In this document: positions 1-7,528 of the stretch, in pieces
Numbering within the stretch: the stretch's first letter is position 1
Layout: every line of letters starts with the position of its first letter
Source: Planctomycetota bacterium
Lineage (GTDB): Bacteria > Planctomycetota > UBA8742 > UBA2392
Direction of reading: 5' to 3'
Assembly (NCBI GenBank): GCA_019636215.1
Contig: JAHBXZ010000004.1
Coordinates: 1 to 64,000, forward strand
DNA length: 64,000 bases
Made by a program: the position numbers and the translations under genes
Notes under the pieces: generated by a model
What the model saw: the letters and a program-made list of their open reading frames with translations, nothing else
What the model was told of the DNA's origin: nothing
The model's database searches: none

Positions 1-4
1 ACCC

Positions 5-22
5 CCGGGCTTGCCAGCCCGG
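5..22. terminator. GC hairpin after the anti-sigma-like gene, possible terminator
   Basis: CCGGGC and GCCCGG flank a 6-base loop just beyond the stop codon of the minus-strand gene ending at 41. There is no T tract. The window edge prevents me from seeing whether this is part of a larger repeat such as the four-hairpin family found elsewhere. Confidence 0.3.
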
Positions 23-40
23 TGGGTGGTTGGGCCAGCC

Positions 41-1573
41 CTACTTGAGATGGATAACCAGCCTGGCCGGCGAGGCCGGGCCTTTCAGCGCGGTGTCGGG
101 CGTGGTGCCTGCAATCTGCACCTTCGCGTCGGCCGGCAGCGTGTCTCGGGCCGTTGCGCCTTCGGGCTGGTTGCCCTGGGCGGCGCGGTACTTGGCCGGG
201 ACTTCTACGCGGCCGTAGTCCTGCTGGCCGGCAAGGCGGTTCAAGGATGCCACAAGCTCGGCGATGCGTGATTCGTCAAGGTCGACAACCACGGAATCGC
301 CGTTGTCGGTTTCTGAAAGGGCGGCCTTTCCGTACAGGGCAGCCACGCGCAGCACGTCGGCCTGGGCGGCCAGGACGCGGCCCGGGTTCAAGGTCAGCGA
401 AATGCTGGTGACGGGCAGGTCCTCATTGCGCTGATCACGCGAGGAATCAGCCTGGGGCGACTGGGTTTCTCCATCGGCGAGTTTTTCCTCGTAATCCTTC
501 AGGCCCTTTTTGTCTTCGTGTGTGGGGTCGTTGTGGACGTCGGCCGGGCCGGCATCGTTCTTTTCCTTGTTGGCCGCGCCACCGTTGGCCGCGCCACCCT
601 TTGCTTCGGATCGTGCGCGGCGTTCCACGCCACCGGCGCGAGCCGGGCCGCCTTCCTGGTTGGGGTCTTCGGTGGTCGATTGGCCGTCTTTGGTTTCATC
701 GGATGGGCCCTTGTCGGGCTTGCTTTCTGCGGGGCTTGGTTGCGCCGCAGGCGGAGGCACGCCGTCGGTGCCACGGCCGGGTTCCTTTTTGATCTTGGCC
801 GCGTTGGTGCCCGGCTTCTCGCCGGTGCCACCTGTGCCGCTGCCCGTTCCGCTGCCCGCACCGCCACCGCCGAGGCCCTGGGCGTCAGGCACACTGTTGC
901 GGTCGTCGTCTTTGCCGGCGCTCTTGCGGGCGAAGTCGCTGCGGCCGTCGTTGGCGCGCCCGGCCTTACCCAATTCGTCCGTGGCGTCGTCAAGGGCGCG
1001 CAGCTCCGCCTTCAGCCGCTCTTCGTCTTCGGTAGTTCCTGTGCCGGGCCCTGCGCCCGGCTTCTCGCCCCAAGTGTCAGTGGGCTTGGCCGGCTCCGGC
1101 GTGGCGGTACTGGATTCCACGGTGCCGGACTTGTCGGTCTCGGCGGCCTTGCGGGTAGTCTCGCGGGCGATGTCGGCGGGCGACGGCTGGTTGCGGTCGG
1201 GGATCAGCGCCGGGCCGAAGAACAGCCCCAGCGCTACAACCACCGCCGCAGCCATGGCCAGCAGCGGGGTCTTCCAGCTTGCGGTGGGCAGGGCGATTAC
1301 CTTGCCTTCGTCCTGGCGCGACGCCGTGGGGCGGCTGATGTCGTCGTAGTCTTCATCCAGCGCCGCCAGCACCCGGCCCTTGAGACCCACCGGCGCCGCC
1401 TGGGCGCCATGGCGGTTGACCAGCATGCGGGTGGACTTCAGCTGTTGCAGGTAGGCCGCGGCCTCGGGGCGTTGCAGCAGGGTCTGCACCTGCGCGTGTT
1501 CGGCGGGCGTGACTTCACCGTCGATGTAGGCGGAGAGCAGTATCTGGTCCTGGATGTTCAGTTCGGTGTTCAT
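41..1573 (-). CDS. Anti-sigma-like single-pass membrane protein (paralogue 1)
   Basis: A 510-aa protein. The first 70 residues (NIQDQILLSAYIDGEVTPAE...) look like the helical N-terminus of anti-sigma factors, with the usual acidic 'YIDGE' but no zinc-binding His/Cys set. A juxtamembrane motif LDEDYDDISRPTAS precedes one membrane segment (TPLLAMAAAVVVALGLFFGP). A long Pro/Gly/Glu/Lys-rich low-complexity linker follows, then a small C-terminal domain ending LVIHLK. I chose ATG at 1573, preceded by CAGGG, over an in-frame GTG at 1600 without a ribosome site. The neighbour at 1667-2836 is a paralogue. No sigma gene is adjacent, so the partner is unknown. The anti-sigma role is inferred from the N-terminal pattern and topology. 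Confidence 0.6.
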   Translation of the reverse strand: MNTELNIQDQILLSAYIDGEVTPAEHAQVQTLLQRPEAAAYLQQLKSTRMLVNRHGAQAAPVGLKGRVLAALDEDYDDISRPTASRQDEGKVIALPTASWKTPLLAMAAAVVVALGLFFGPALIPDRNQPSPADIARETTRKAAETDKSGTVESSTATPEPAKPTDTWGEKPGAGPGTGTTEDEERLKAELRALDDATDELGKAGRANDGRSDFARKSAGKDDDRNSVPDAQGLGGGGAGSGTGSGTGGTGEKPGTNAAKIKKEPGRGTDGVPPPAAQPSPAESKPDKGPSDETKDGQSTTEDPNQEGGPARAGGVERRARSEAKGGAANGGAANKEKNDAGPADVHNDPTHEDKKGLKDYEEKLADGETQSPQADSSRDQRNEDLPVTSISLTLNPGRVLAAQADVLRVAALYGKAALSETDNGDSVVVDLDESRIAELVASLNRLAGQQDYGRVEVPAKYRAAQGNQPEGATARDTLPADAKVQIAGTTPDTALKGPASPARLVIHLK

Positions 1574-1604
1574 AGCCCTGTTGTGCTGCTGAGCTGCCAC
1601 GTCT

Positions 1605-1631
1605 GGAACGAAAGGTGTCGGGCACGGGTTC
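1605..1631 (-). promoter_or_regulatory. Weak ECF-type promoter candidate
   Basis: Read on the minus strand this gives GGAACC, 15 bases, CGTTCC upstream of the anti-sigma-like gene. It resembles the GAAC-N17-CGT promoters elsewhere in the window, but its spacing is one base short and the -10 is poor. A suggestion only. Confidence 0.2.
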
Positions 1632-1666
1632 CTTGAACTTACGGAAATCTTGACCAGCCGGCACCG

Positions 1667-2836
1667 TTATTGCAACCGTATGACCAGCCTCACTTTAGGA
1701 CGTTCCGGCCGGGTGTCGCCGGACGGCCTGTCAGTGCGCAGATTCTCACTGCCGTCCTGCACTTCGCCGCCGGGGCCGGCCTTGCGGCCCGTGGAGCTGG
1801 GGGCACGAGAGCGCAGTGCGTCCAGCGGCAGGTACTCCTGAATGCGTCGCAGTTCCAGTTGGTTACGGGCAAGGCCCTTTTCGCCAGTCTCGGTTGGGTC
1901 GTTGTTCGGCTGGTCGTCAAGCTGGGCGAGTTCTTCGGCCAGGCGGGCGGTGTCGTCGACCGGACGGCGCAGGTCGGCGGGCAGGCGCAGGGTGCCGTAC
2001 TGCTGGTCGCCGGCGAGTTTTTCAAGGGCCGACAGCAGCTCGGGCAGGGCATCCAGTGGCAGTTCCACTTCCATGCCGTCGATGACGCCGAAGTCGTTGT
2101 CGGATTCCGCCGTGGCTACATCGCCATCCATCAGGCGGGCATCGGCGTGCAGGCAGGCCACAGCCAGCAGGTCGGCATAGACTTGAAGTGCGCTGGAGTT
2201 GCCGCGCCGGTTGAGTTCCAGGCTCAGCTGATGGGGCTGGTCGCTTCCGCGATCCATGTTCAGGACTGTGCGCATGGCCCAGTTGCCTTCCACCGGGGGC
2301 AGTGGAACTTCAGGCGCCTTTGGGGACATCACTTCGTCGCGCCTGGTTTCTGCGCCAGTTTCGTTGGTGTCTATGCTCTTGCCGGCCTGCTGGTTGTTTG
2401 TGTCGCCGCCGGTGTCCCTGATGATGGGAACGGGGGCAGACTGTGCCTCGTTGGCGGCCGGGATTTGGCGGGCAACGGGGTCTTGCGGCGCTGTGGGATC
2501 ACCCAGCACCGCCAGTCCGAAGTACACGCCCACGGTAACCGCAAGGCAGGCCGCAGCCAGCATCAGCACCCGCCGCATGGGCAGAATGGACGCCGTGGGG
2601 CGGCTGATGTCGTCGTAGTCTTCGTCGAGTGTGGCCAGCACACGGCCCTTCAGGCCCAGCGGCGCGCGCGCAGCGCCATGGCTGCGAACAAGTGCGGTGA
2701 GTCCGGCAAGATCAACCAGCGCGGCCTGGCCCTCGGCCGTGGCAGCCAGCGCGTTTGCGGCAGCCAGTTCCGGGGCGGTGCACTGGCCGTCGTGCAGGCT
2801 TGCCAGCAACTCCAGTTGTTCGCGCGTCAGCGGCAT
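1667..2836 (-). CDS. Anti-sigma-like single-pass membrane protein (paralogue 2)
   Basis: A 389-aa protein with the layout of the gene downstream of it: a helical N-terminus resembling an anti-sigma factor (EQLELLASLHDGQCTAPE), the motif GLKGRVLATLDEDYDDISRP, one membrane segment (VLMLAAACLAVTVGVYFGLAV), a linker, and a C-terminal domain (SALEKLAGDQQYGTLRLPA) matching 'ASLNRLAGQQDYGRVEVPA' in paralogue 1. Both proteins end in LVI-x-L. The paralogues are divergent except around the juxtamembrane motif, where 35 bases are identical. The gap to the downstream paralogue is about 90 bp, so co-transcription is possible. The function is not known; an anti-sigma or membrane-signalling role is inferred. 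Confidence 0.6.
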   Translation of the reverse strand: MPLTREQLELLASLHDGQCTAPELAAANALAATAEGQAALVDLAGLTALVRSHGAARAPLGLKGRVLATLDEDYDDISRPTASILPMRRVLMLAAACLAVTVGVYFGLAVLGDPTAPQDPVARQIPAANEAQSAPVPIIRDTGGDTNNQQAGKSIDTNETGAETRRDEVMSPKAPEVPLPPVEGNWAMRTVLNMDRGSDQPHQLSLELNRRGNSSALQVYADLLAVACLHADARLMDGDVATAESDNDFGVIDGMEVELPLDALPELLSALEKLAGDQQYGTLRLPADLRRPVDDTARLAEELAQLDDQPNNDPTETGEKGLARNQLELRRIQEYLPLDALRSRAPSSTGRKAGPGGEVQDGSENLRTDRPSGDTRPERPKVRLVIRLQ

Positions 2837-2890
2837 GTTTCACCGCATACAGGACGCAGGCGGGGCCTGGCAGGTTCCGGGAAATGGCGC

Positions 2891-2981
2891 GAGGTGCGAG
2901 GTGCGAAGTGCGAAGTGCGAGGTGCGAAGTGCGAAGTGCGGAGTGCGAAGTGCGATGTGCGAAGTGCGAAGTGCGAGGTGC
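2891..2981. repeat. Tandem heptanucleotide array, 13 units of GAAGTGC-type
   Basis: Thirteen contiguous 7-base units (GAGGTGC, GAAGTGC and single variants GGAGTGC, GATGTGC) fill the gap between the cyclase gene and the anti-sigma-like gene. A short inverted pair TGGTGTC/GACACCA follows at about 2983-3018. The array resembles the short tandemly repeated sequences first described in cyanobacteria. Unlike the arrays at 40.5 and 48.9 kb it has no matching inverted arm. Confidence 0.9.
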
Positions 2982-3025
2982 TTGGTGTCGGGCGCGAACA
3001 TCGACTGCTGACACCAGACACGGCC

Positions 3026-5092
3026 TTACTTGCTGGTTGCTTCGGTTACCGGGCGCCAGCCGGGTTCGGGCGGCTGTGACTCAAGCTCGCGGCAGCGCGC
3101 GGCCAGCCATTGCGCCGGGCCGTCGCCGGGTTGGCTTGCGGCAAGCTTTGCCAGCAGCACCAGCGCGGCCTTGAAGTCGCGCTGGCGATAGGCCGCCAGT
3201 GCCTGTTCGTACAGTGCGAGGTCGGCGCGAATCGGCCCGGTGCCCTGGCCCAGAATCGCCAGCGGCTCATAGATGCGCACGGGCTCGGTCTTGCCGACAA
3301 CCACAATCTGGTCGACTTCGCGGAACAGCACCGTGCCGCGCGCGAGTTCCGCCGTGCGGGCGTCGACCAGTACCTCTGTGCCGTAGACCTTGTTGGCACC
3401 CTCCAGGCGCGAGGCCAGGTTCACGCTGTCGCCAATCACGGTGAAGTTCTTCTTGGTGTCGGTGCCGATGTTGCCGACCACCACATGGCCCGTGGCGATG
3501 CCGATGCGTTGATAAAACAGCGGCTTGCCCTCAGCCTGCCATTTCGCGCGCAGATCGGCTGCGGCCTTCAGGCACTCCATGGCTGCGGTGCAGGCGCGGG
3601 CTGCGTAATCGTCGGTGCTGACAAAGGGCTTGCCCCAGAAGGCCATGATCCCGTCGCCAATGAACTTGTCGACATAGCCGCGCTGGTCGCGCAGCTTGTG
3701 GCCAAGCGCGGCGAAGTATTCGTTCAGTTGTTCCGTCAGTTCCTCGGCGCCAAGCTTTTCACTGATGCTGGTGAAGCCTTTGACGTCGCTGAAGAAGATG
3801 CTGCCTTCCTCGCGGGTGCTGGCCTTGCCCAGCAGTTCCGGCTTGTCCAGCACGCTGCGGGCCAGCGTGTCGTGGGTGTACAGGCCCAGCGCCTTCAGGC
3901 CGGTGGTCATGTCATTGAAGGCCTTGCCCAGCGCGCCCAGTTCGTCACGGCCTTTGTCTTCGACGCGGGTATCGAACTTGCCCTCGCGGACCTGCACTGT
4001 GGCTGCCTGCAGGCGCCGGATGCGGCGGATCACGCTGTAGGCCGTCAGGTACGCCAGCAGGCTGGCCAGTACACCAAGCGAAACACCCAGCCACGAGATG
4101 TCTTCGCGCAGGCGCCGCAGGGGCAGCAGTTCCCGGTCCAGGCTCTTGAACGGAATGAACCCGGGCCGGTCGGCAAGGTCCGCCGGTGCCTGTGCAAAGG
4201 GCACGCGCAGGCCAAGATAGCGCTCGCCGTTCTGCCCCAGCCCGAACTCGAACAGCTCGTCGCTGGTTTCCTGCGACTGCGCGAACACGCGCAGCATGCC
4301 GTCGCGGTCCTCAAACGTGGACGCGGTGGGGGCCTGCCGCGTGTAGACCAGCTTGAAAATCGTGGCCACATCGGTGTCGTCGGCGTCGCTGCCGGAAACC
4401 TTGAAGTTGTCGCGCAGCCACGCGGAATCAAGCTCCACCATCGCAGCACTGATGCCGATGACAGTGAACTCCTGCAGGCTGTCGTACAGCGGCGCGAACA
4501 CAATCAGGTACACGCGCATGTCCACAACCATCACCAGCGAAGTCGCGGGCGCGGGCCCGGCCTTGCCGGCTTTGCGCAGCGCGGTGGCGGCTTTGTCGGC
4601 CTGCTCGAATGCCGCGGCCAGGCGCGCGTTGAGTTCGGTGTCGGATACCAGTTTGTCGCGCCCGGCCTTGTCCAGGCCAAAGCCCTCCCGCAGGTGGATG
4701 CCGACCAGCGAAAGGTCTTCGCCTTTGTGAAGGATGTCGGCGGCCCGGTCCTCGGCCGTGAATGTGTCAATGCCGGCAAGGGCGATGTCGGCGCCTGATG
4801 CCTCGGCCCATTCGCGGGTGAAGGTGGTGAAGTTGCCGGCCAGCGCGACCTGTTCGCCACGGATCAGCCGGACAAGTTCGCTGCTTTGTGAGGCAAACTT
4901 CAGCGTTGCACCGACAACCTTGACGCGGGCGTCCAGTACGTCGTTCAGGCTGCGGGCGTCCTGGCGAAGCTGCTGGCGGATGCGCGCGCGCTCGGCGTTT
5001 TCGTAGCCCTGGCCGGCACGGTACACCAGCACGCCGGTGACCAGCGAAACCAGCACAATCGCGGCAATCAGGGCTTTGTAGCGAAGGGACAT
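3026..5092 (-). CDS. Membrane class III adenylate/guanylate cyclase with HAMP domain
   Basis: A 688-aa receptor cyclase. Membrane helices lie at about residues 6-25 and 333-354, enclosing an extracytoplasmic sensor region of about 300 residues. A HAMP segment (355-405) leads into a class III cyclase domain (about 425-600). The catalytic set is present: FFSDVKGF with the first metal Asp436, KFIGDG with the second at Asp480, and VIGDSVNLASRLE with the Asn and Arg of the transition state. It should therefore be active and make cAMP or cGMP from the triphosphate. About 80 residues of helical, TPR-like sequence follow. A second cyclase with a CHASE2 sensor lies at the right end of the window. The sensed signal cannot be read from sequence. 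Confidence 0.9.
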   Translation of the reverse strand: MSLRYKALIAAIVLVSLVTGVLVYRAGQGYENAERARIRQQLRQDARSLNDVLDARVKVVGATLKFASQSSELVRLIRGEQVALAGNFTTFTREWAEASGADIALAGIDTFTAEDRAADILHKGEDLSLVGIHLREGFGLDKAGRDKLVSDTELNARLAAAFEQADKAATALRKAGKAGPAPATSLVMVVDMRVYLIVFAPLYDSLQEFTVIGISAAMVELDSAWLRDNFKVSGSDADDTDVATIFKLVYTRQAPTASTFEDRDGMLRVFAQSQETSDELFEFGLGQNGERYLGLRVPFAQAPADLADRPGFIPFKSLDRELLPLRRLREDISWLGVSLGVLASLLAYLTAYSVIRRIRRLQAATVQVREGKFDTRVEDKGRDELGALGKAFNDMTTGLKALGLYTHDTLARSVLDKPELLGKASTREEGSIFFSDVKGFTSISEKLGAEELTEQLNEYFAALGHKLRDQRGYVDKFIGDGIMAFWGKPFVSTDDYAARACTAAMECLKAAADLRAKWQAEGKPLFYQRIGIATGHVVVGNIGTDTKKNFTVIGDSVNLASRLEGANKVYGTEVLVDARTAELARGTVLFREVDQIVVVGKTEPVRIYEPLAILGQGTGPIRADLALYEQALAAYRQRDFKAALVLLAKLAASQPGDGPAQWLAARCRELESQPPEPGWRPVTEATSK

Positions 5093-5152
5093 TGGCGCCC
5101 ATTAGGCGGCCACAGTGCCCGTTGTGTCAACTTGCAGCAGGGGCCGCATAGA

Positions 5153-5172
5153 CCCATCGCTTACACGATGGG
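5153..5172. terminator. Perfect 7-bp hairpin downstream of the lipoprotein gene
   Basis: CCCATCG and CGATGGG flank a six-base loop between the lipoprotein stop and the cyclase start. There is no U tract in either direction, so intrinsic termination is only possible. Confidence 0.3.
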
Positions 5173-5185
5173 CTCTGAGGGTTGA

Positions 5186-5989
5186 TCAGTGCCCGCACTT
5201 GTGCAGGCGGTTGACACTCAGCTCGGCTTCCGTCTGGGCGCGCTGGCCGGCGACAACCTTCACTGTCTTGCGCACCACGGGCAGGCGCGGGCCGTAGACC
5301 ACAATGTCGTAATCGCCCGGCTGCAGGTCGGCAAAGAAGGCCTTCTGGTCGGTCGCGCCAATCCATGCACCGGCCCCGGTCACGTACACCACACAGGCAA
5401 GGGTTTCGTCTTCGTCGCAGGTCAGGTCGTAGATGGCTGTGCTGGCAATCGCCAGCTTTGCTGTCTGGCCCGGCGCCACCGTGATGTCCAGGATGCGCGC
5501 GCTGCCGGCGCCCTTTGCACCCACGACCTCAACGTCGCGGGGAACGGCCACAAAGGTAAGCGGCGCGGCGCGCCTGTTGGTAACACTGACCTCGGCTGGG
5601 CCTGTCCCGCCGGCCAGTGAGAGGGCGACCTGCGTGTGATCCAGCCCGTCTTTGCCGGCAACCAGCGCCGCGCTGCGCGGTCCGCTGCCGCCGCTGCACA
5701 GGACCACGGTGTCGGCGATCGCGTCGTACTTCACCCGCTGGTACTGCTTGCCGCTTTCGACACTGTGGCTGCTGCTGGCGTAGTCATCCTGCACGCGCTC
5801 GCGGCGCGGGCCCTTCACACCTTCCTTGGGCACGGCTTTGAGGCTGACAAGGATCTGCCCCATGCCCGGGGCCGGGTCGGGCAGGGCCGGGGCACTGGAG
5901 CATGCCGCCAGGGCAACCAGCAGCAAAGCCAGGCCGACAGGCAGCGACCAGTGGCGCAGGCGGCCAAAGGCAGGAACCGGGTTGGTCAT
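5186..5989 (-). CDS. Lipoprotein, degenerate cupredoxin-like paralogue of the upstream gene
   Basis: A 267-aa protein with a signal sequence and lipobox (LVALAAC, Cys at about 29). The C-terminal half aligns with the cupredoxin encoded just upstream: YDLTCDEDETLACVVYV lines up with VSLHCSIHKNMDGKFFI, and the final strands (PGDYDIVVYGPRLPVV against AGKYKLKTWQKQKRFK) match. The ligand Cys is kept, but the His and Met copper ligands are missing, so type 1 copper binding is unlikely. The gene starts 19 bp after the cupredoxin gene and is probably in one operon with it. It may be a structural partner or chaperone of the copper protein; that is inference. Confidence 0.6.
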   Translation of the reverse strand: MTNPVPAFGRLRHWSLPVGLALLLVALAACSSAPALPDPAPGMGQILVSLKAVPKEGVKGPRRERVQDDYASSSHSVESGKQYQRVKYDAIADTVVLCSGGSGPRSAALVAGKDGLDHTQVALSLAGGTGPAEVSVTNRRAAPLTFVAVPRDVEVVGAKGAGSARILDITVAPGQTAKLAIASTAIYDLTCDEDETLACVVYVTGAGAWIGATDQKAFFADLQPGDYDIVVYGPRLPVVRKTVKVVAGQRAQTEAELSVNRLHKCGH

Positions 5990-6008
5990 GTGCTTATCCT
6001 TGATCGCG

Positions 6009-6701
6009 TTATCGCGCCATTTCCACAGTCACACCGGCTTCCTTGCCTTCTTCGATGTTCACTTCAAGTTCGACGTCCTTGAAGCGCTTTTGCTTCTGCC
6101 AGGTCTTCAGTTTGTACTTGCCTGCGGGTACGCCACTGATGCTGAAGCTTTCGGCGTCGGACTCCACCAGCGCAAAGGCCGGGCTGGGCGCGATGAAGAA
6201 CTTGCCGTCCATGTTCTTGTGGATGCTGCAGTGCAGGCTGACTTCGCCGGCTTCGGTGAACTCGTGCTGGACGCTTTCGCCTTTTTCGAAGATTCCCAGG
6301 TCGCCCTCGGCCGCGCCCAGGAAGTACACGTTGTGGGCGATGTCCTTTTTCTCGTCGTTGATGAACTTCGCGGTCTGGCCCTTTACCAGCACGGTGAAGT
6401 TGGGCGCGAACTTGGCGCCTTCCTGGCGTACTTCCAGTGCGCCGGGCACGGTGAACTTGCCTTCGCCGCCGTCGCGCAGCAGGTAAACAACAATCGGGGC
6501 GCCCGCGCGCTTGGCGCTGAACTTGAGCGTGCCTTTCAGGCTGCCTTTTTTGGCGTCGTCCCACTTGAAGTCCGCCGCCTGGGCCTGGATCACGCGGGTG
6601 TAAACCGGCCTGGGCAGGTGCTGGCCAGAGACCGGGCGCATCGCGAACAGTCCAGATACCAGCGCAAGCAGGCAGAGTGCCGCAAAGACCGGAGTTTTCA
6701 T
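6009..6701 (-). CDS. Secreted cupredoxin (plastocyanin-like) protein
   Basis: A 230-aa protein with an N-terminal signal peptide (AALCLLALVSGLFA). A cupredoxin fold is indicated by the type 1 copper ligands: His in AHNVYF and the Cys-x2-His-x2-Met cluster in LHCSIHKNM. A C-terminal carboxypeptidase-regulatory-like beta domain (SISGVPAGKYKLKTW) follows. Similar proteins are annotated as plastocyanin- or methylamine-utilisation-like electron carriers. The downstream lipoprotein is a paralogue that lost most ligands. The gene diverges from the ECF sigma gene at 6833. An electron-transfer or copper-binding role outside the cytoplasm is inferred from the ligands. Confidence 0.8.
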   Translation of the reverse strand: MKTPVFAALCLLALVSGLFAMRPVSGQHLPRPVYTRVIQAQAADFKWDDAKKGSLKGTLKFSAKRAGAPIVVYLLRDGGEGKFTVPGALEVRQEGAKFAPNFTVLVKGQTAKFINDEKKDIAHNVYFLGAAEGDLGIFEKGESVQHEFTEAGEVSLHCSIHKNMDGKFFIAPSPAFALVESDAESFSISGVPAGKYKLKTWQKQKRFKDVELEVNIEEGKEAGVTVEMAR

Positions 6702-6788
6702 GCCGCCATGAAACCCCGGCCGGGTGTCAGGGTCAAGCTTTCCGGGGGTGCGGACGGGCCTGTTTTCATGGTAGCCTGCGGTTTGCGC

Positions 6789-6817
6789 GAACCACCGGGG
6801 CGGTTTGCGCGTAATAC
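6789..6817 (+). promoter_or_regulatory. ECF-type promoter of the sigma operon
   Basis: GAACCA, 14 bases, GCGTAATAC. The GAAC/CGT pair separated by 17 bases is the classic ECF sigma layout, and the predicted start lies about 10 bases before the sigma gene ATG at 6833. The identical pair with identical spacing occurs at 14162-14190. This suggests autoregulation. Confidence 0.65.
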
Positions 6818-6832
6818 TGTTGTAGAGACAGC

Positions 6833-7528
6833 ATGAGCACAGCCTCAGACAACCAGGACCTGAAGCTGATGGCCGCGATCAAACGCGGCGACAGCGACGC
6901 ATTTGAGCAGCTGTTTTACAAGTACTACCGCCGCCTTTACGCGCTGTTCTATCGCCTGGCCTGGGACGACGGCCGCGCCGAGGACCTGCTGCAGGAAACC
7001 TTCATGCGCGTCTGGCGCGGGGCCATGACCTTCAAGGACGACCTGCGGGTCTCCAGCTGGGTCTACCGCATCGGCCGCAACTGCTGGATTGACCTTGAGG
7101 CCCGGCGCAAGAGTGTGCGCCGCGCCGTCGACATTGAATCAGATGCCGCGCTGGATTCCGGCCGCGTGGATGCCCTCAGCGAAGGCGACCCCCGTGCCAC
7201 CACCAGCGGCCGTTACGCGGCGGTGCGCAGCCTGAACATCATGGAAACGGTTTCCAGCCCCAACGAAGAAACTCCCGACACCAAGGCCGCCCGCCGCGAG
7301 GTTGAAGAAGGCGTGCGCGCGGGGCTGCTGGACCTTGACCCGATGCACCGGCTGGTGCTGGTCATGAGCTTTTACCAGGGCATGACCTACGCCGAGATTG
7401 CCGAGGCCCTGGAAATCCCGGCCGGCACCGTCAAGTCGCGCGTGTATTACGCCGAGCGCAAACTGCGCGACCGCCTGAAGCGCTACGTCCAGCCTGACCA
7501 GAAGGCAGCCGCCGGGGGTGGGTCATGA
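6833..7528 (+). CDS. ECF RNA polymerase sigma factor
   Basis: A 231-aa protein. Sigma region 2 includes FEQLFYKYYRRLYALFYRLA and AEDLLQETFMRVWR. Region 4 includes LVLVMSFYQGMTYAEIAEAL and a helix-turn-helix IPAGTVKSRVYYAERKLRDR. The linker between them is unusually long, about 60 residues and rich in Ser, Thr and Glu. The stop overlaps the ATG of the next gene (ATGA), an anti-sigma protein, the usual sigma/anti-sigma coupling. An ECF promoter immediately upstream suggests positive autoregulation. It probably directs transcription of the envelope proteins at 8.9, 14.2 and 18.2 kb. Confidence 0.92.
   Translation: MSTASDNQDLKLMAAIKRGDSDAFEQLFYKYYRRLYALFYRLAWDDGRAEDLLQETFMRVWRGAMTFKDDLRVSSWVYRIGRNCWIDLEARRKSVRRAVDIESDAALDSGRVDALSEGDPRATTSGRYAAVRSLNIMETVSSPNEETPDTKAARREVEEGVRAGLLDLDPMHRLVLVMSFYQGMTYAEIAEALEIPAGTVKSRVYYAERKLRDRLKRYVQPDQKAAAGGGS

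Noticed and set aside
2891..2981. CRISPR-like appearance of the repeat array
   Set aside because: The units are 7 bp and contiguous with no spacers, and no cas gene is present.
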